Source of the DNA: DASUNP01 sp035249305
GTDB lineage: Bacteria; Acidobacteriota; Blastocatellia; UBA7656
DNA length: 64,000 bases
Reading direction: 5' to 3'
Assembly (NCBI GenBank): GCA_035249305.1
Contig: DATFGQ010000084.1
Coordinates: 1 to 64,000 of the forward strand
The position numbers and the translations under genes were made by a program. Positions within the stretch are counted from its first letter, which is position 1; each line of letters opens with the position of its first letter. Shown piece after piece: positions 1 to 8,050 of this stretch. The notes under the pieces are model-generated. The model did not search any database, was not told the origin of the DNA, and saw nothing but the letters and a program-made list of their open reading frames with translations.

Positions 1-603
1 GTCGAAGACTGCTACGGAATGTTCAGCTACGCCCGGCGGGCCAACCCGAAGGTTATTGTCGACATCGGTGCTAACTTCGGCATGTTCAGTAAGCTCTGCT
101 CTATGCTGTTTCCAGATGCCGATATTTATTCATATGAGCCACACCCCGAAGCTTTCACCTGGTTAAAGCAAAACGCTCGCGGAACAAAGTTACGTATTCA
201 TCCAGTTGCGGTCGGCGGGGAATCAGGCATTGTGAAGTTTTATACAAAGTGTGATTCAACTAATTCCTGCGTCAAAGATGACGGTGATTTCACAGTCGAG
301 TGCGTCGCAGGCTCTCTCGTTGCCGACGGTCGCCAAATAGACTTTCTTAAAATGGATTGTGAAGGCTCGGAATGGATGATACTTAAAGACCCTGCGCTGC
401 TGAGGCGCGCAAAGGAATTCTGTCTCGCATATCACCTTCGCGGCCGCCCTGTCGAAGAGTTGAAGCGGATGGTCGAAGCGTCCGGCCATCTCGTAGTCGA
501 GTGCTTCTCGACCAAAGGCGAAGGCCAGTATGGCTTGATGCGTTCTGTGCTTGATGCGGAGAGCGCCCGGAAAGCGACGGCTCGGAAGGCCGGAGCCGAC
601 TAA
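1..603 (+). CDS. FkbM family SAM-dependent methyltransferase, 5'-truncated by window edge
   Basis: The protein has the class I methyltransferase motif I as VIVDIGANFG and the FkbM-type FLKMDCEGSE motif, followed by a short C-terminal region. FkbM proteins transfer methyl groups from S-adenosylmethionine to hydroxyls, here probably a sugar of the surface polysaccharide (inferred from the neighbouring glycosyltransferases). The frame is open to base 1, so the real start is probably outside the window; the internal ATG at 19 would leave only nine residues before motif I. It ends 8 bases before the GT4 gene at 612 and is probably co-transcribed with it. Its codons are more A/T-ending than those of most neighbours, as in the second FkbM gene at 1812. 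The family call is solid; the acceptor is unknown. Confidence 0.85.
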   Translation, partial: VEDCYGMFSYARRANPKVIVDIGANFGMFSKLCSMLFPDADIYSYEPHPEAFTWLKQNARGTKLRIHPVAVGGESGIVKFYTKCDSTNSCVKDDGDFTVECVAGSLVADGRQIDFLKMDCEGSEWMILKDPALLRRAKEFCLAYHLRGRPVEELKRMVEASGHLVVECFSTKGEGQYGLMRSVLDAESARKATARKAGAD

Positions 604-611
604 GATATCGA

Positions 612-1775
612 ATGAAGATCCTGTCGCTCTCCACTTGCCCGCTCGACCCGCTCCTCGGTTCCGGTAAGACACGATTGCGGTGGTCAACAGGCTTGCGCGA
701 GCTTGGGCATTCAGTCGTTATGGCTGAGCCGCAAGATTTTGAAACTTGGCATGGAGCGCGCCGGGCCTTAAGGTTCCGCCAGGCGTGGGGCGCTTGCGGC
801 TTTGTCAAAGAGCGGCTGCGGTCGAACAGCTACGACCTGATAGAGTTTTTCGGCGGCGAGTTCGGTCTTGTCACCAGGCAGTTATCGAAACTCCCCGATC
901 GCCCATTGATCGTTGCGCACACGGACGGCCTGGAGATGCTGGCAAGCGAGCGCGAGCGCGCTTACAACCCGCCCGCGACGCTGAAAGATCATCTGCGCGC
1001 TCTGTTTGCCGAATACACACACGAGCGGCTGTCTCGCGCAGCTTTTGATTACGCTGATGCTTTTGTTACCGGCTGCGAGCTTGATCGTCAGCACGTTTTA
1101 GAACATCAACTCTATCCGGTGGAACGAACGGAAGTCGTTGAGCCGGGGCTCGATGACGAATACCTCTCGATGGCTTTCACCCCCGAGAAGGAGAGCCGTA
1201 TTGCTTACACAGGCTCGTGGATACCGCGCAAGGGGATCGATCATCTGACCGCAGTTATGACGCGCATCTTGACTATTGACGCAACCCTCTGTTTCGACGT
1301 GTTCGGCGCGGGCGGCAGTCGGGAGCCAGTGCTGGCCCGCTTTCCCGAAGGCTTGCACGACCGCATACTTGTGCATGGGCGGCTCGCTAATTCTGAGCTT
1401 GCCGCGCGCCTCGCCAGGGCCAAAGTATTCTTCTTCCCGACTCAGTACGAGGGTTTCGGCATGGCTCTGGCCGAAGCGATGGCTTGCGGCTGCGCCGCCG
1501 TTACCACGCGCACGGGTTTTGGCGCCGAGCTGCGCCACGAAGAGGAAGCCTTGTTGTGCGACTTCGACGACGTTCAAGCGATGGAGCAGTCGATCCTGAG
1601 ACTCCTCGGCGATGAAGATTTACGCGCGCGGGTCGCTCGCAACGGGTGGGAGCGCGTGCAGGCGCTCAACTGGCCGGCTAACGTCAAGAAGCTTGAAGCG
1701 ACATATTCGCGCTGGGTGGCGGAATACAAAAGCGGCTCCTGGAAAACGGAAAACCAATACTGCTATAGCTCCTGA
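612..1775 (+). CDS. Glycosyltransferase family 4 (GT-B fold)
   Basis: A 387-residue GT4-type enzyme, a normal length for the family. The C-terminal domain carries AYTGSWIPRKG at the start of the nucleotide-sugar-binding half and the EX7E motif YEGFGMALAEAMACG, the hallmark of retaining GT4 transferases. The N-terminal half has the expected acceptor-side Rossmann segment without an obvious signal peptide, so the enzyme is probably cytoplasmic or peripheral on the inner membrane. It follows the truncated FkbM gene by 8 bases. The likely role is addition of one sugar to the lipid-linked polysaccharide repeat unit; donor and acceptor cannot be read from the sequence. Confidence 0.88.
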   Translation: MKILSLSTCPLDPLLGSGKTRLRWSTGLRELGHSVVMAEPQDFETWHGARRALRFRQAWGACGFVKERLRSNSYDLIEFFGGEFGLVTRQLSKLPDRPLIVAHTDGLEMLASERERAYNPPATLKDHLRALFAEYTHERLSRAAFDYADAFVTGCELDRQHVLEHQLYPVERTEVVEPGLDDEYLSMAFTPEKESRIAYTGSWIPRKGIDHLTAVMTRILTIDATLCFDVFGAGGSREPVLARFPEGLHDRILVHGRLANSELAARLARAKVFFFPTQYEGFGMALAEAMACGCAAVTTRTGFGAELRHEEEALLCDFDDVQAMEQSILRLLGDEDLRARVARNGWERVQALNWPANVKKLEATYSRWVAEYKSGSWKTENQYCYSS

Positions 1776-1811
1776 GCGGCTCTGTACCATTAAGACTTAG
1801 TATAAGATTGT

Positions 1812-2570
1812 ATGCTCCGCAATGTGACAGAAAGGCTAACTAGGGGGATGCGCTTTCGTAGGCGCCTCCCTGATGATCTGGGACGTAATCCCATCTGGGT
1901 CTCTCCGTCGGCGGGTCTACGTTTCCTCTTTAGCAGAATGAAAGAGATTGACCCCGCTCTTTTTAACCTGGCAAAAGAATTTGTCCATAAAGATAGTGTC
2001 ATATGGGATGTTGGCGCTAATGTTGGGCTGTTCTCTTTTAGCTCTGCATATCTGGCCGGCCCTAAAGGTCTTGTGGTTGCCGTGGAACCCGACATATGTC
2101 TAGTTCAATTATTGAGGCGATCTTCTCTATCACAATCCGCCTCGTCTGCTCCTGTACATGTTATCCCGGCAGCAGTTGCGCAGTCGGTTGACCTTAGAAC
2201 CTTCCATATAGCCGCCCGGTCGCGCTCCACCAACTCTCTGAACGGATACGGGTCTACGCAGACAGGCGGAATTGCAGAAAAGCAGCTAGTCGTTACCGTG
2301 TCGTTGGATTGGCTCTCAGAGAGATACCCTTTGCCTGATGTGTTGAAAGTAGATGTTGAAGGCGCTGAGATTGAAGTGCTGAAAGGAGCCGAAAGCTTAC
2401 TAGGAAAGAAGCGGCCTGCGTTGATATGCGAGGTTACAGCAGAGACATCACCTGAGGTGACGACGCTGCTGTTGAGCAAAGGCTACCTTCTTTATGATGG
2501 CGATACTCCGAGAGAAGAGAGAAAGCAATTGAGTTCTGCTCCGTGGAACACGATTGCCATTCCTGCCTGA
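1812..2570 (+). CDS. FkbM family SAM-dependent methyltransferase
   Basis: A 252-residue methyltransferase with motif I at VIWDVGANVGLFS, the acidic loop VAVEPD and the FkbM signature LPDVLKVDVEGAEIEVL. The product probably methylates a hydroxyl of a polysaccharide sugar, as inferred from the surrounding glycosyltransferases. ATG 1812 is the first start after the in-frame stop; no clear Shine-Dalgarno precedes it. A TATAAG hexamer at 1801-1806 lies so close that a transcript from it would be almost leaderless, but that is speculative. The gene is visibly richer in A/T-ending codons than the carbamoyltransferase gene downstream, which fits recent acquisition or cassette exchange within the locus. 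The family is confident, the substrate unknown. Confidence 0.88.
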   Translation: MLRNVTERLTRGMRFRRRLPDDLGRNPIWVSPSAGLRFLFSRMKEIDPALFNLAKEFVHKDSVIWDVGANVGLFSFSSAYLAGPKGLVVAVEPDICLVQLLRRSSLSQSASSAPVHVIPAAVAQSVDLRTFHIAARSRSTNSLNGYGSTQTGGIAEKQLVVTVSLDWLSERYPLPDVLKVDVEGAEIEVLKGAESLLGKKRPALICEVTAETSPEVTTLLLSKGYLLYDGDTPREERKQLSSAPWNTIAIPA

Positions 2571-2583
2571 TTGGTTACTAGAA

Positions 2584-2976
2584 ATGCTCTCATACCGAGA
2601 AGAACGTAACTTCGGACTGCTTGTCGGCGGGGTCTTTATCGCGCTCGGCGCGTGGTGGCTGTGGCGAGCCAGGTTTCAAACAATCGCGCTCTCGCTCATA
2701 ACGCTCGGCGCGGCGCTCGCGCTCTTTGCCCTCGTTTTCCCGAAGGCGCTCGTCGTGCCTAATCGCCTCTGGATGGGGCTGGCGCGGCTGCTTTCGCTAA
2801 TCACCACGCCGATAATTATGGCCGCGATCTTCTTCCTGATAATCACGCCATTCGGGTTGATTAGAAGGCTGTCCGGCGGCGACCCGCTCAACCGCCGCGC
2901 CGCGCGCACGGACTCGTACTGGAAGGCTTATTCGGCCAGACAAAGCGACCCGCGCCACTACGAAAAGATGTACTAG
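2584..2976 (+). CDS. SxtJ-like small membrane protein
   Basis: A 130-residue membrane protein with about three hydrophobic helices (residues about 10-27, 32-50, 65-90), followed by LIRRLSGGDPLNRR and an SYWKAY-like tail. This layout matches the SxtJ family, small membrane proteins encoded directly beside NodU-type carbamoyltransferases. The carbamoyltransferase starts 6 bases downstream, so the two are almost certainly co-translated; the membrane protein may anchor or assist the enzyme, though no activity is established that I can name. I chose ATG 2584, which starts MLSYREERNFG, because a TTG at 2554 would overlap the previous gene by 17 bases. The usual third member of such loci (the SxtK/DUF5989 small protein) is not seen between them. 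Confidence 0.75.
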   Translation: MLSYREERNFGLLVGGVFIALGAWWLWRARFQTIALSLITLGAALALFALVFPKALVVPNRLWMGLARLLSLITTPIIMAAIFFLIITPFGLIRRLSGGDPLNRRAARTDSYWKAYSARQSDPRHYEKMY

Positions 2977-2982
2977 GTTTGT

Positions 2983-4899
2983 ATGACCGCCATACTCGGC
3001 ATATCGGCTTTCTACCACGACTCGGCGGCCTGTCTCGTCATCGACGGCGAGATAATCGCCGCCGCGCAGGAAGAGCGGTTCACGCGGATAAAGCACGACG
3101 CTTCGTTCCCTCGCGCCGCCGTCGCCTACTGTTTGAAAGAGGCGGGGCTTTCGGTCGGCCAGCTCGACTACGTCGCCTTTTACGACAAGCCGCTCCTTAA
3201 ATTCGAGCGGATGCTTGAGACGTATCTCGACTACGCGCCGGCCGGGTTCCGCTCGTTTCTGAAAGCCATGCCCGTCTGGATGAAAGAGAAGCTCTGGATG
3301 CCGGACGTGATCTCGACAGAGCTCGCGAAAGCCGACGGGGCCTCGGACAAGCGAGAGGCGAAGCGGCGCGCGAAGCGATTCTCGTTCCCTATTCTCTTCG
3401 GCGACCACCACGAAAGCCATGCCGCGAGCGCGTTTTACCCTTCGCCCTTCGAGCAGGCCGCGATACTGACGATGGACGGCGTAGGCGAGTGGGCGACTAG
3501 CTCCGTAGGCATCGGGAGCGCTAACGAGATAACGATGCTCAAAGAGCTACGCTTCCCCGACAGCCTCGGCCTGCTCTACAGCGCGTTCACCTACTACACG
3601 GGGTTCAAGGTCAACAGCGGCGAGTACAAAGTCATGGGGCTCGCGCCGTATGGTGAGCCGCGCTACGTCTCGCTCATCAAAGAGAAGCTGGTCGAGGTGC
3701 GCGAAGACGGGAGCCTGCGGATGAATCACGACTATTTCGGCTACGGCGCGGGCTTGCGCATGACGAACCGCGCTTTCGCGCGGCTGTTCGGCGAGCCGCC
3801 GCGCCCGCCCGAATCTCCGCTCACGCAAAAGCACATGGACCTTGCGCGCAGCATACAGGCGGTCACCGAAGAGGTGATGCTCAAGATGGCCTGCTACGCT
3901 CACCGCGAGACGGGGATGAAGCGGCTCTGCATGGCCGGCGGCGTCGCGTTGAACTGCGTAGGCAACGGCAGGCTCTTGCGCGAAGGGCCGTTTGAAGAGA
4001 TATGGATTCAGCCGGCGGCGGGCGACGCGGGCGGCGCGCTCGGAGTGGCCCTGGCCATCTGGCACCGCTATCTCGGCCGAGCGCGCGTCAGCCCTGAAAA
4101 GACGGGCGCGTGGGCTTCTCGAAACGGCAAAGCCATCGCGCCCTACGCGGACGGGATGAAGGGATCTCTGCTCGGCCCGCAGGATAAAGAGAGCGAGATC
4201 GAAGATTTTTTGAAGAGCCGCGGGTTGCCGTACAAGAAGTATTCGAGGGAAGAGCTGCCCGCGCGGGTAGCCCACCTGCTTGCGAGCGGAAAGGTCGTAG
4301 GGCTCCATCAAGGTCGCATGGAGTTCGGCCCGCGCGCGCTGGGCGCTCGCAGCATCATAGGTGACGCACGCTCGCCCAGGATGCAGTCGGTGATGAATCT
4401 GAAGATCAAGTACCGCGAGAGCTTTCGCCCGTTCGCGCCGAGCGTCACGCGCGAGCGCGTCGGCGAGTGGTTCGAGCTGGATGCGGACAGCCCTTACATG
4501 CTGATCGTGGCCGAAGTGGCGAAGCACAGGCTGCGGCCGATGACCGAAGAGGAAGAGAAGTTGTGGGGCATAGAGAAGCTCAACTGCGTGCGATCAGAGA
4601 TACCGGCGGTCACGCACGTAGACTATTCCGCTCGCGTGCAGACCGTCAGGCGCGAGACGAACCCGCTCTACTGGGAGATAATCGAAGCCTTTCGCGAGCA
4701 GACGGGCTGCCCCGTGATCGTGAACACGAGCTTCAACGTGAGGGGCGAGCCGATCGTCTGCACGGTCGAAGACAGTTATCGTTGTTTTATGAGGACGGAG
4801 ATGGACGCGCTGGTGCTGGAGACATGCGTGCTTGAAAAAGAGCGTCAGCCCGCGTTCAAGGATGACAAAGACTGGCGACGCGAATTCGCCCTCGATTGA
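2983..4899 (+). CDS. Carbamoyltransferase, NodU/CmcH family
   Basis: A 638-residue enzyme with the two domains of the family: an N-terminal ASKHA/Kae1-like half containing HHESHAASAFYPS and ILTMDGVGEW, and a C-terminal YrdC-like half carrying GRMEFGPRALGARSI. The family transfers a carbamoyl group from carbamoyl phosphate, via carbamoyl-AMP, to a hydroxyl of a sugar or natural product. Here the expected target is a polysaccharide sugar, because glycosyltransferases surround it. The histidines of the Kae1-type metal site are present (HH and ESH). The full length and clean motifs argue for an active enzyme. It is coupled to the SxtJ-like gene 6 bases upstream, and its stop overlaps a possible TTG start of the next gene. 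Confidence 0.93.
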   Translation: MTAILGISAFYHDSAACLVIDGEIIAAAQEERFTRIKHDASFPRAAVAYCLKEAGLSVGQLDYVAFYDKPLLKFERMLETYLDYAPAGFRSFLKAMPVWMKEKLWMPDVISTELAKADGASDKREAKRRAKRFSFPILFGDHHESHAASAFYPSPFEQAAILTMDGVGEWATSSVGIGSANEITMLKELRFPDSLGLLYSAFTYYTGFKVNSGEYKVMGLAPYGEPRYVSLIKEKLVEVREDGSLRMNHDYFGYGAGLRMTNRAFARLFGEPPRPPESPLTQKHMDLARSIQAVTEEVMLKMACYAHRETGMKRLCMAGGVALNCVGNGRLLREGPFEEIWIQPAAGDAGGALGVALAIWHRYLGRARVSPEKTGAWASRNGKAIAPYADGMKGSLLGPQDKESEIEDFLKSRGLPYKKYSREELPARVAHLLASGKVVGLHQGRMEFGPRALGARSIIGDARSPRMQSVMNLKIKYRESFRPFAPSVTRERVGEWFELDADSPYMLIVAEVAKHRLRPMTEEEEKLWGIEKLNCVRSEIPAVTHVDYSARVQTVRRETNPLYWEIIEAFREQTGCPVIVNTSFNVRGEPIVCTVEDSYRCFMRTEMDALVLETCVLEKERQPAFKDDKDWRREFALD

Positions 4900-4916
4900 C
4901 GACTCTCAGAGAGATT

Positions 4917-6029
4917 ATGAATGCGCCGCGAATACTCGCAATCATCCCGCGCGTCCCGCCCGTGACCGACGGGATAGGCGACTACGGCCTTGCACTCGCG
5001 TCGGCGCTTCGCCGCTTGTCGGGCATCGAGACTGAGTTCGTAGTCGGCGACCCGGCCTGGGACGGGCCGGCGGAGGTCAAGGGCTTCGCGGTGCGCCGTG
5101 TAACTTCGCGGAGCGAGCGAGAGATGCTCGCGCTTTTGCGGCGCGCGGACGGAAGCGACCCGAGCACTCTGCTCTTGCATTACGAAGGCTACGGCTACGC
5201 CAATCGCGGCTGCCCCGTGTGGCTCGTAGACGCCCTTGCGCGATGGAAGAATGCTACGGCCCGGCGGCGTCTGGTGACGATCTTTCACGAGCTTTATGCC
5301 ACGGGGCCGCTGTGGACCAGCTCTTTCTGGCTATCGCCCTTGCAAAGGAGACTCGCCCGGCGGCTTGTCAGGCTGAGCGATCAACGCCTGACGAGCCTCG
5401 GCCTGTACGCCGGGATTGTGCAAAAGCTCGGCAACGGCATAAAGGCGGAAGCGCTCAGCCTTCCGGTCTTCTCAAGCATCGGCGAGCCCGCCGCCACGTC
5501 GCCGCTTTGCGAGCGGAGCCGACGCCTGGTCGTGTTCGGCACACGCGGGCGCAGGATCGAAGTCTACAGAAGGTCCGCCGCGGAATTGAATCGCATCTGC
5601 CGCCAGCTTGGCATCACAGAGATCATAGACATCGGCAGGCCGATCGATTTCGACATCGCGAGCGTAATCGACACGCCGGTCGTGACGTGCGGCGAGCTGG
5701 CCGGCGCGGAGGTCAGTCGATGGATGCTCGATTCGATGGCCGGCGTGATCGACTACCCCGCGAGATTCCTCGGCAAGTCGACGATATTCGCGGCCTATTG
5801 CGCGCATGGCATTATCCCGATCGTTGCGAGCGCTGACGCTCCACTGCCCGCCGAAGGGCTTGAAGCGGGCCGTCATTACTGGCTCACGGATGAATCGGAA
5901 GCTCTCGATATCGATTCGGGGCAGTTGATTGCCGACAATGCCCTGGCTTGGTATCAAGCGCACAATCTTTCGATCCATGCAGAAAACCTCGCCGCTTGTT
6001 TAGGCGGTATCGGATCACCTATACGGTAA
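4917..6029 (+). CDS. GT4-like glycosyltransferase, divergent
   Basis: A 370-residue protein whose N-terminus (RILAIIPRVPPVTDGIGDYG) matches the start of GT-B fold glycosyltransferases, with the glycine-rich loop GIGDYG at the usual place. The C-terminal half is divergent: I do not see a convincing EX7E motif, and the sequence around SVIDTPVVTCGEL only loosely fits the family. The usual reading would be a sugar transferase acting in polysaccharide assembly. I chose ATG 4917, preceded by an AGAGAG stretch, over TTG 4896, which overlaps the preceding stop codon as TTGA. Either start keeps it in the same transcript as the carbamoyltransferase. It could also be a non-catalytic GT-B protein. Confidence 0.65.
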   Translation: MNAPRILAIIPRVPPVTDGIGDYGLALASALRRLSGIETEFVVGDPAWDGPAEVKGFAVRRVTSRSEREMLALLRRADGSDPSTLLLHYEGYGYANRGCPVWLVDALARWKNATARRRLVTIFHELYATGPLWTSSFWLSPLQRRLARRLVRLSDQRLTSLGLYAGIVQKLGNGIKAEALSLPVFSSIGEPAATSPLCERSRRLVVFGTRGRRIEVYRRSAAELNRICRQLGITEIIDIGRPIDFDIASVIDTPVVTCGELAGAEVSRWMLDSMAGVIDYPARFLGKSTIFAAYCAHGIIPIVASADAPLPAEGLEAGRHYWLTDESEALDIDSGQLIADNALAWYQAHNLSIHAENLAACLGGIGSPIR

Positions 6030-6052
6030 ACACAGAGACTAGAGCTAGAGTA

Positions 6053-8014
6053 TTGGTAGCTGTAATAAAAGGATCACAGGGACATAATGAACGAAAAGCA
6101 ACGCTCCCCGTAGCAATTCTCTGTGTAGCCCTATCCGTTACGGCCGTAGTGCCGTTCTTTTTCATGGGGAGGTCAGATTCCGACAGTGTATCGTTGCTAA
6201 GGATGCCCCAAACGCAAGATATGAGCTTGCACTACGAGCAGATGAGATCTTTTTATAACGGACTGTCTACGGGAGAGGTCTACCCTCGGTGGGAAAAGGA
6301 TGTGAACCGTGGGTTCGGCTCGCCGACGATGACCTATTATCCGCCTGGAATCTATTATGTCACTTCAGCCTTTTACGCTACTTCGGGTGACTGGATTATT
6401 GCTCTCCTTGGCACACACTTATTGATGATGCTCTGTTCGGCTGCCGCCATTTACGTTTATGCGCGTCAGACGATGTCAACGTTTGCGGCGGCGGTCGTGA
6501 TGGCCCTTTATATCTTTCTCCCATATCGTCTGATGGACCAGTATGTGCGCGGCGCTCTGGCAGAGCTATCGTGCTTTGTGTGGATGCCGTTGATCCTACT
6601 GTTCGGTGAAAAACTTTTTCGCCGGCGAGAGCATCCGAACGCAGAGGATTCTCTGTCTGCCTCGCGAAGGCTAATATGCATCTCAGGTTTCGCAGTGAGC
6701 TATGGGGCATTCATCTGGTCACATCCGCCGACAGCTTATCAGTTTTCTCTCGCCTTTGGCTTATACCTGGTGATATTGGCCTGGCTCAGAAGAGATTTCA
6801 TAGGTCTCATCTATGCTGGCGCAGCTATAACATTAGGGCTGGCCGTTTCCGCGGCTTACCTCTACCCGGCTGCTGCCGAAGAAGATTTGATCCGTAATGA
6901 ATACGTCTCGGAAGCCTGGCCTTATCATGACTCTTATGTTTTCAGGCGCGGACTTTACGATATTGCTTCGCACCAACTATTGATCGATTCAATCTGGTTA
7001 TTCGGGGCCGTACTTATTTTGGCTTGCGCCCTTGTGCTGCTCGCAATCAAGTCAAACTCAAAGACGCTTTCACCAAGTTTGAAAGAGCGCGTGGCGCTAT
7101 GGATAGTGATGGGAGGCTTTGCGAGCTTCATGATGACAGAGTTTTCTTATCCGATTGGGCGTATCATCCCGAAGATCGATATGGGCATCTTTGCCTGGCG
7201 CATGCTCTCGATAACAACCCTGGCGCTCGCCTTGCTCGCCGGGGCTTGCGTTCAAGCGTCACTCAAGACCGCCGAAGGGCGGAAGAAGAGCTATCTATTC
7301 GCGCTCCGGTCGCTCGCAGTTGTCATAGCTTTGGGAGGGGTGATATTCGGGGGCGCGGTAATTATCGCGCGAGCTTTTAGCGCGCGACCTCCTTTTGCCC
7401 CATCCGTTGAACACATGAACTTTGCGACTATTCCGCGCTCTGCGAATAAAGACCTTCTTGCACTTCCCATTGTAGAACCTGCCGAGCTTACTGAAGGTAA
7501 CGGGAGAATATCGATTGAGCGATGGGAATCGCACCACCGATCAATCCTCGTAGACCTGGTTAAACCCGATCAATTGCTCATACGCACATTTGACTTTCCG
7601 GGGTGGGCTGCGACCATCGACGGCAAGCCCGCCGAGATCAAACATGGAAGCGCGCTCAGACTCAGATTGAATGAAGTTACCGATGCGGTGACAATATCCG
7701 GTCGAGATCGACCTGTTAGAACGAATGAAAACTTTGAAGCGTTAGTTCGCTCTAATGATTCAACCGGAGATAAAATTCTAGTCAGGGGAAAGCCTGTCGA
7801 GGTCATTGGTAGGGAAACCGTAGGGGACATCAATCTCGACCTGCCTGAAGGCAGGCATCGGATCAATCTTGATTTCTTGGAGTCAACTCCAACACGGATA
7901 GCAAACCTTATCACAATATCATCCTTTTCTTTGGTGGTCCTAGTATCAGTCGGAGCCTTTATTCAGGTATCACGAGCTGAAAGGAAAAAACGGCTGGTCA
8001 TCGTCAGGGAGTGA
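6053..8014 (+). CDS. Multi-pass membrane protein, PTPS-related (6-pyruvoyl-tetrahydropterin synthase-related) type
   Basis: About 650 residues, with an N-terminal helix followed by an extracytoplasmic motif region (MTYYPPGIYY), then roughly ten membrane spans with QYVRGALAELS between them, and a C-terminal soluble domain of about 200 residues ending in one more helix. This resembles membrane proteins annotated PTPS-related or YfhO-like, which have a GT-C-like layout, so a lipid-linked sugar transferase in the periplasm is possible. The start is uncertain: the frame opens at 5948 inside the previous gene, TTG 6053 is the first start beyond it, and there is no clear ribosome site. The gene is clearly lower in GC than the genes on either side, suggesting separate ancestry. 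Confidence 0.7.
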   Translation: MVAVIKGSQGHNERKATLPVAILCVALSVTAVVPFFFMGRSDSDSVSLLRMPQTQDMSLHYEQMRSFYNGLSTGEVYPRWEKDVNRGFGSPTMTYYPPGIYYVTSAFYATSGDWIIALLGTHLLMMLCSAAAIYVYARQTMSTFAAAVVMALYIFLPYRLMDQYVRGALAELSCFVWMPLILLFGEKLFRRREHPNAEDSLSASRRLICISGFAVSYGAFIWSHPPTAYQFSLAFGLYLVILAWLRRDFIGLIYAGAAITLGLAVSAAYLYPAAAEEDLIRNEYVSEAWPYHDSYVFRRGLYDIASHQLLIDSIWLFGAVLILACALVLLAIKSNSKTLSPSLKERVALWIVMGGFASFMMTEFSYPIGRIIPKIDMGIFAWRMLSITTLALALLAGACVQASLKTAEGRKKSYLFALRSLAVVIALGGVIFGGAVIIARAFSARPPFAPSVEHMNFATIPRSANKDLLALPIVEPAELTEGNGRISIERWESHHRSILVDLVKPDQLLIRTFDFPGWAATIDGKPAEIKHGSALRLRLNEVTDAVTISGRDRPVRTNENFEALVRSNDSTGDKILVRGKPVEVIGRETVGDINLDLPEGRHRINLDFLESTPTRIANLITISSFSLVVLVSVGAFIQVSRAERKKRLVIVRE

Positions 8015-8050
8015 TTCTAGTAAGGCCGCGGGCCTAGAGTATTAGTTTCT

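Noticed and set aside
6045..8043. CTAGAGTATT shared by the spacers at 6045-6054 and 8034-8043
   Set aside because: Only ten bases in two copies around one gene; may be chance or a trace of gene insertion, not enough to call a repeat or attachment site.
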